Part shown: one piece after another, positions 61,960 through 64,000 of the stretch
How the letters are laid out: each line of letters starts with the position of its first letter
How positions within the stretch are numbered: position 1 is the first letter of the stretch
Source of the DNA: Paraburkholderia dinghuensis
Lineage (GTDB): Bacteria > Pseudomonadota > Gammaproteobacteria > Burkholderiales > Burkholderiaceae
Assembly (NCBI RefSeq): GCF_003837865.1
Contig: NZ_RQIS01000001.1
Span: 437,699 to 501,698 of the forward strand
Direction of reading: 5' to 3'
Length of the DNA: 64,000 nucleotides
Translations under genes and position numbers: made by a program
Notes under the pieces: model-generated
The model's input: the letters and a program-made list of their open reading frames with translations, nothing else
Database searches by the model: none
Told to the model about the DNA's origin: nothing

Positions 61960-64000
61960 ATGGTAACGACACACAATCTCGGCTTCCCGCGCATCGGCGC
62001 AAAACGCGAACTCAAATTCGGCCTCGAACGCTACTGGAAAGGCGAATCGACGCGCGACGAACTGAAGGCGCTCGGCGCGCAACTGCGCGAGCGTCACTGG
62101 AACGACCAGCGCGGCCTCGATCTCTCGCCCGTTGGCGATTTCGCGTTCTACGATCAGGTGCTCGACATGAGCTTCACGCTCGGCAACCTGCCGGCACGCG
62201 TGCAGGGCTTCCACGGCGACCCGCTCGACAACTACTTCCGCGTCGCGCGCGGTCGATCCGCCACCGGTGCCGAAGAACATGCGGCTTGCTGCGGCGGCGT
62301 TGCGGCTGGCGAAATGACGAAGTGGTTCGATACGAATTACCACTACATCGTCCCCGAGTTTACGGCCGATACGCAGTTCAACCTCGACACCTCGCGTCTC
62401 GTCGAGCAGTTGCGCGAGGCCCGGGCACTCGGCGTCCGAGCGAAGCCGGTGATCGTCGGTCCGGTCACCTATCTCTGGTTGGGCAAGGCCAAGGACGATT
62501 CGGACAAGCTCGCACTGCTGCCGCGCATCATGGCGGCGTATCGCGCGCTGCTCGACTATTTCAGGGTGATGGACGTCGAGTGGGTGCAGATCGACGAACC
62601 CGTTCTCGTGACCGAACTCGACCCGGCGTGGCGCGAGGCGTTTGTGAGGGCCTATGAGGGCTTCGAAGTGCGCGGGGTCAAGCTGCTGCTCACGACCTAC
62701 TTTGGTCAGCTGCAGGAAAATCTCGATCTCGCGTGTGGTTTGCCCGTGGATGGTCTTCACATCGACGCCATCAACGCCCGTGACGAAATCGCGCTAGTGA
62801 CAGAGAAGCTGCCCGCGCAGAGCGTGCTTTCGGTGGGCGCGATCAACGGCCGCAACATCTGGAAGACGGACCTGAACGCCGCGCTCGACTGGCTCGAACC
62901 GCTCGCGAAACAACTGGGCGATCGCCTGTGGATCGCCCCGTCTTGCTCGCTGCTGCACATGCCGGTCGATCTCGCAAGCGAAGAAAAGCTGGATGCGGAA
63001 ATCCGTTCGTGGCTTGCGTTCGCGCTCCAGAAGCTCGATGAAGTGAAACTGCTCGCCACGGCGCTCAACGAAGGCCGCAGCAAGGTCGCCGATGCACTCG
63101 CCGCGAACGCCGCCGCGGTCACCGCGCGCCGCAACTCGCCGCGGGTGAACAACCCGGCGGTGAAGGCCGCACTGGCGCGTATCGACGCGAAGCTCGGCAA
63201 CCGCCAGCATGCTTACGCCGAGCGCGCCGCAAAGCAGGCCGCGATCCTCGAACTGCCCGCATACCCGACCACGACGATCGGTTCATTCCCGCAGACCGCG
63301 GAAATCCGTCACGCACGCAGCCAGTTCAAAATCGGCGCGCTCGATCAGGCAGGCTACCAGGACGCGATGCGCAAGGAAATCGAGCGCAGCGTGCGCGAGC
63401 AGGAAGCACTCGGGCTCGACGTGCTCGTGCACGGCGAAGCCGAACGCAACGACATGGTCGAATACTTCGGCGAGCAACTGGACGGCTATGCATTCAGCCG
63501 GTTCGGCTGGGTGCAGTCGTACGGCTCGCGCTGCGTGAAGCCGCCCATCCTGTTCGGCGATATCAGCCGGCCCAAAGCGATGACGGTCGAGTGGATCACC
63601 TACGCGCAGTCGCTCACGAACAAGCCGATGAAGGGGATGCTCACAGGCCCCGTGACGATCCTGAACTGGTCGTTCGTGCGCGATGACCAGCCGCGTTCGG
63701 TGTCGTGCTACCAGCTCGCGCTCGCGATCCGCGAAGAAGTGCTCGACCTGGAAAAGGCTGGGGTACGCGTGGTCCAGATCGACGAAGCGGCGCTGCGCGA
63801 AGGGCTGCCGCTACGCCGCGCGCAATGGGGCGAGTACCTGCGCTGGGCTGTGGAATCGTTCCGCATCACCGCGAACGGCGTGCGCGACGAGACGCAGATT
63901 CACACGCATATGTGCTATTCGGAGTTCAACGACATCATCGCGTCGATCGCCGATATGGATGCGGACGTCATCACGATCGAGACCTCGCGCTCCGATATGG
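61960..64000 (+). CDS. metE: Cobalamin-independent methionine synthase, partial
   Basis: The gene runs off the right edge; about 680 of an expected 760 or so residues are present. MetE transfers a methyl group from 5-methyltetrahydropteroyl-triglutamate to homocysteine. The N-terminal domain starts [19 protein letters not shown]. The C-terminal catalytic barrel starts near [14 protein letters not shown], and the zinc ligands begin with [10 protein letters not shown]; the later Cys ligand lies beyond the window. ATG 61960 is chosen to match the family start; ATG 61948 is in frame. Divergent from metR. Confidence 0.95.
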   Translation, partial: MVTTHNLGFPRIGAKRELKFGLERYWKGESTRDELKALGAQLRERHWNDQRGLDLSPVGDFAFYDQVLDMSFTLGNLPARVQGFHGDPLDNYFRVARGRSATGAEEHAACCGGVAAGEMTKWFDTNYHYIVPEFTADTQFNLDTSRLVEQLREARALGVRAKPVIVGPVTYLWLGKAKDDSDKLALLPRIMAAYRALLDYFRVMDVEWVQIDEPVLVTELDPAWREAFVRAYEGFEVRGVKLLLTTYFGQLQENLDLACGLPVDGLHIDAINARDEIALVTEKLPAQSVLSVGAINGRNIWKTDLNAALDWLEPLAKQLGDRLWIAPSCSLLHMPVDLASEEKLDAEIRSWLAFALQKLDEVKLLATALNEGRSKVADALAANAAAVTARRNSPRVNNPAVKAALARIDAKLGNRQHAYAERAAKQAAILELPAYPTTTIGSFPQTAEIRHARSQFKIGALDQAGYQDAMRKEIERSVREQEALGLDVLVHGEAERNDMVEYFGEQLDGYAFSRFGWVQSYGSRCVKPPILFGDISRPKAMTVEWITYAQSLTNKPMKGMLTGPVTILNWSFVRDDQPRSVSCYQLALAIREEVLDLEKAGVRVVQIDEAALREGLPLRRAQWGEYLRWAVESFRITANGVRDETQIHTHMCYSEFNDIIASIADMDADVITIETSRSDM

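Noticed and set aside
1..64000. CRISPR array, prophage or intact insertion sequence
   Set aside because: No regularly spaced repeats, phage structural genes, integrase or complete transposase were seen; holin naming at 2249 is a family label only.

Overview
The window reads as a chromosome segment of a betaproteobacterium of the family Burkholderiaceae, most likely Paraburkholderia, Caballeronia or Burkholderia. The evidence is uniformly GC-rich coding sequence, the core gene orders glyA-nrdR, ybgC-tolQRAB-pal-cpoB and mutL-miaA, a cytochrome b561/YceI/YceI operon matching the Burkholderia lcoA-bcnA-bcnB locus, and the glutathione formaldehyde operon. No rRNA, CRISPR array, prophage or intact insertion sequence was seen. 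The only RNA gene recognised is one tRNA-Lys.

Left part (1-31434). The segment opens inside gcdH, followed by a 1-Cys peroxiredoxin and a yqjDEK-like stress-membrane trio. A minus-strand minor type IV pilin operon (fimT-pilV-pilW-pilX-pilE, start and stop codons overlapping) lies next to nrdR and glyA. Then come ydfG, the complete Tol-Pal operon, tRNA-Lys behind a full-consensus promoter, an orphan motB-like gene, the lipocalin operon with a divergent LysR gene, a ParB-like protein, an MscS channel, DedA, and mutL-miaA. A polyol catabolic operon (dalD-like dehydrogenase, xylulokinase, SorC-type regulator) follows, and then a yedE-yedF pair.

Middle part (31574-45426). After a periplasmic FKBP isomerase comes a six-gene minus-strand operon: SDR polyol dehydrogenase, binding protein, two permeases, HAD phosphatase and MalK-type ATPase. 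It supplies uptake for the polyol pathway. Its promoter and operator match those of the dalD operon in sequence and exact spacing, so the two operons probably form one regulon under the SorC-type repressor. Next are a zinc/manganese-type ABC transporter whose ATPase has His-rich tails, the formaldehyde detoxification genes adhC and fghA behind an FGGY kinase, and yjdM.

Right part (45427-64000). This is the most accessory-looking region. A tight four-gene operon encodes a LolD-like ATPase, an FtsX/MacB-type permease, a LolA-like periplasmic protein and an outer-membrane beta-barrel, a candidate inner-to-outer-membrane transport system of unknown cargo. It is bordered by a 100-base stretch of 26% GC, a decayed IS5-type transposase, a truncated secreted-protein gene and two copies of a 27-base dyad repeat in the same orientation. 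Beyond it are two unknown membrane proteins with a divergent LysR gene. Then comes a cluster of LctP-like permease, two-helix protein, Ntn-hydrolase of the gamma-glutamyltransferase family and DASS transporter, perhaps for an organic acid or amide. The window ends with an unknown lipoprotein, metR, and metE cut off by the window edge.
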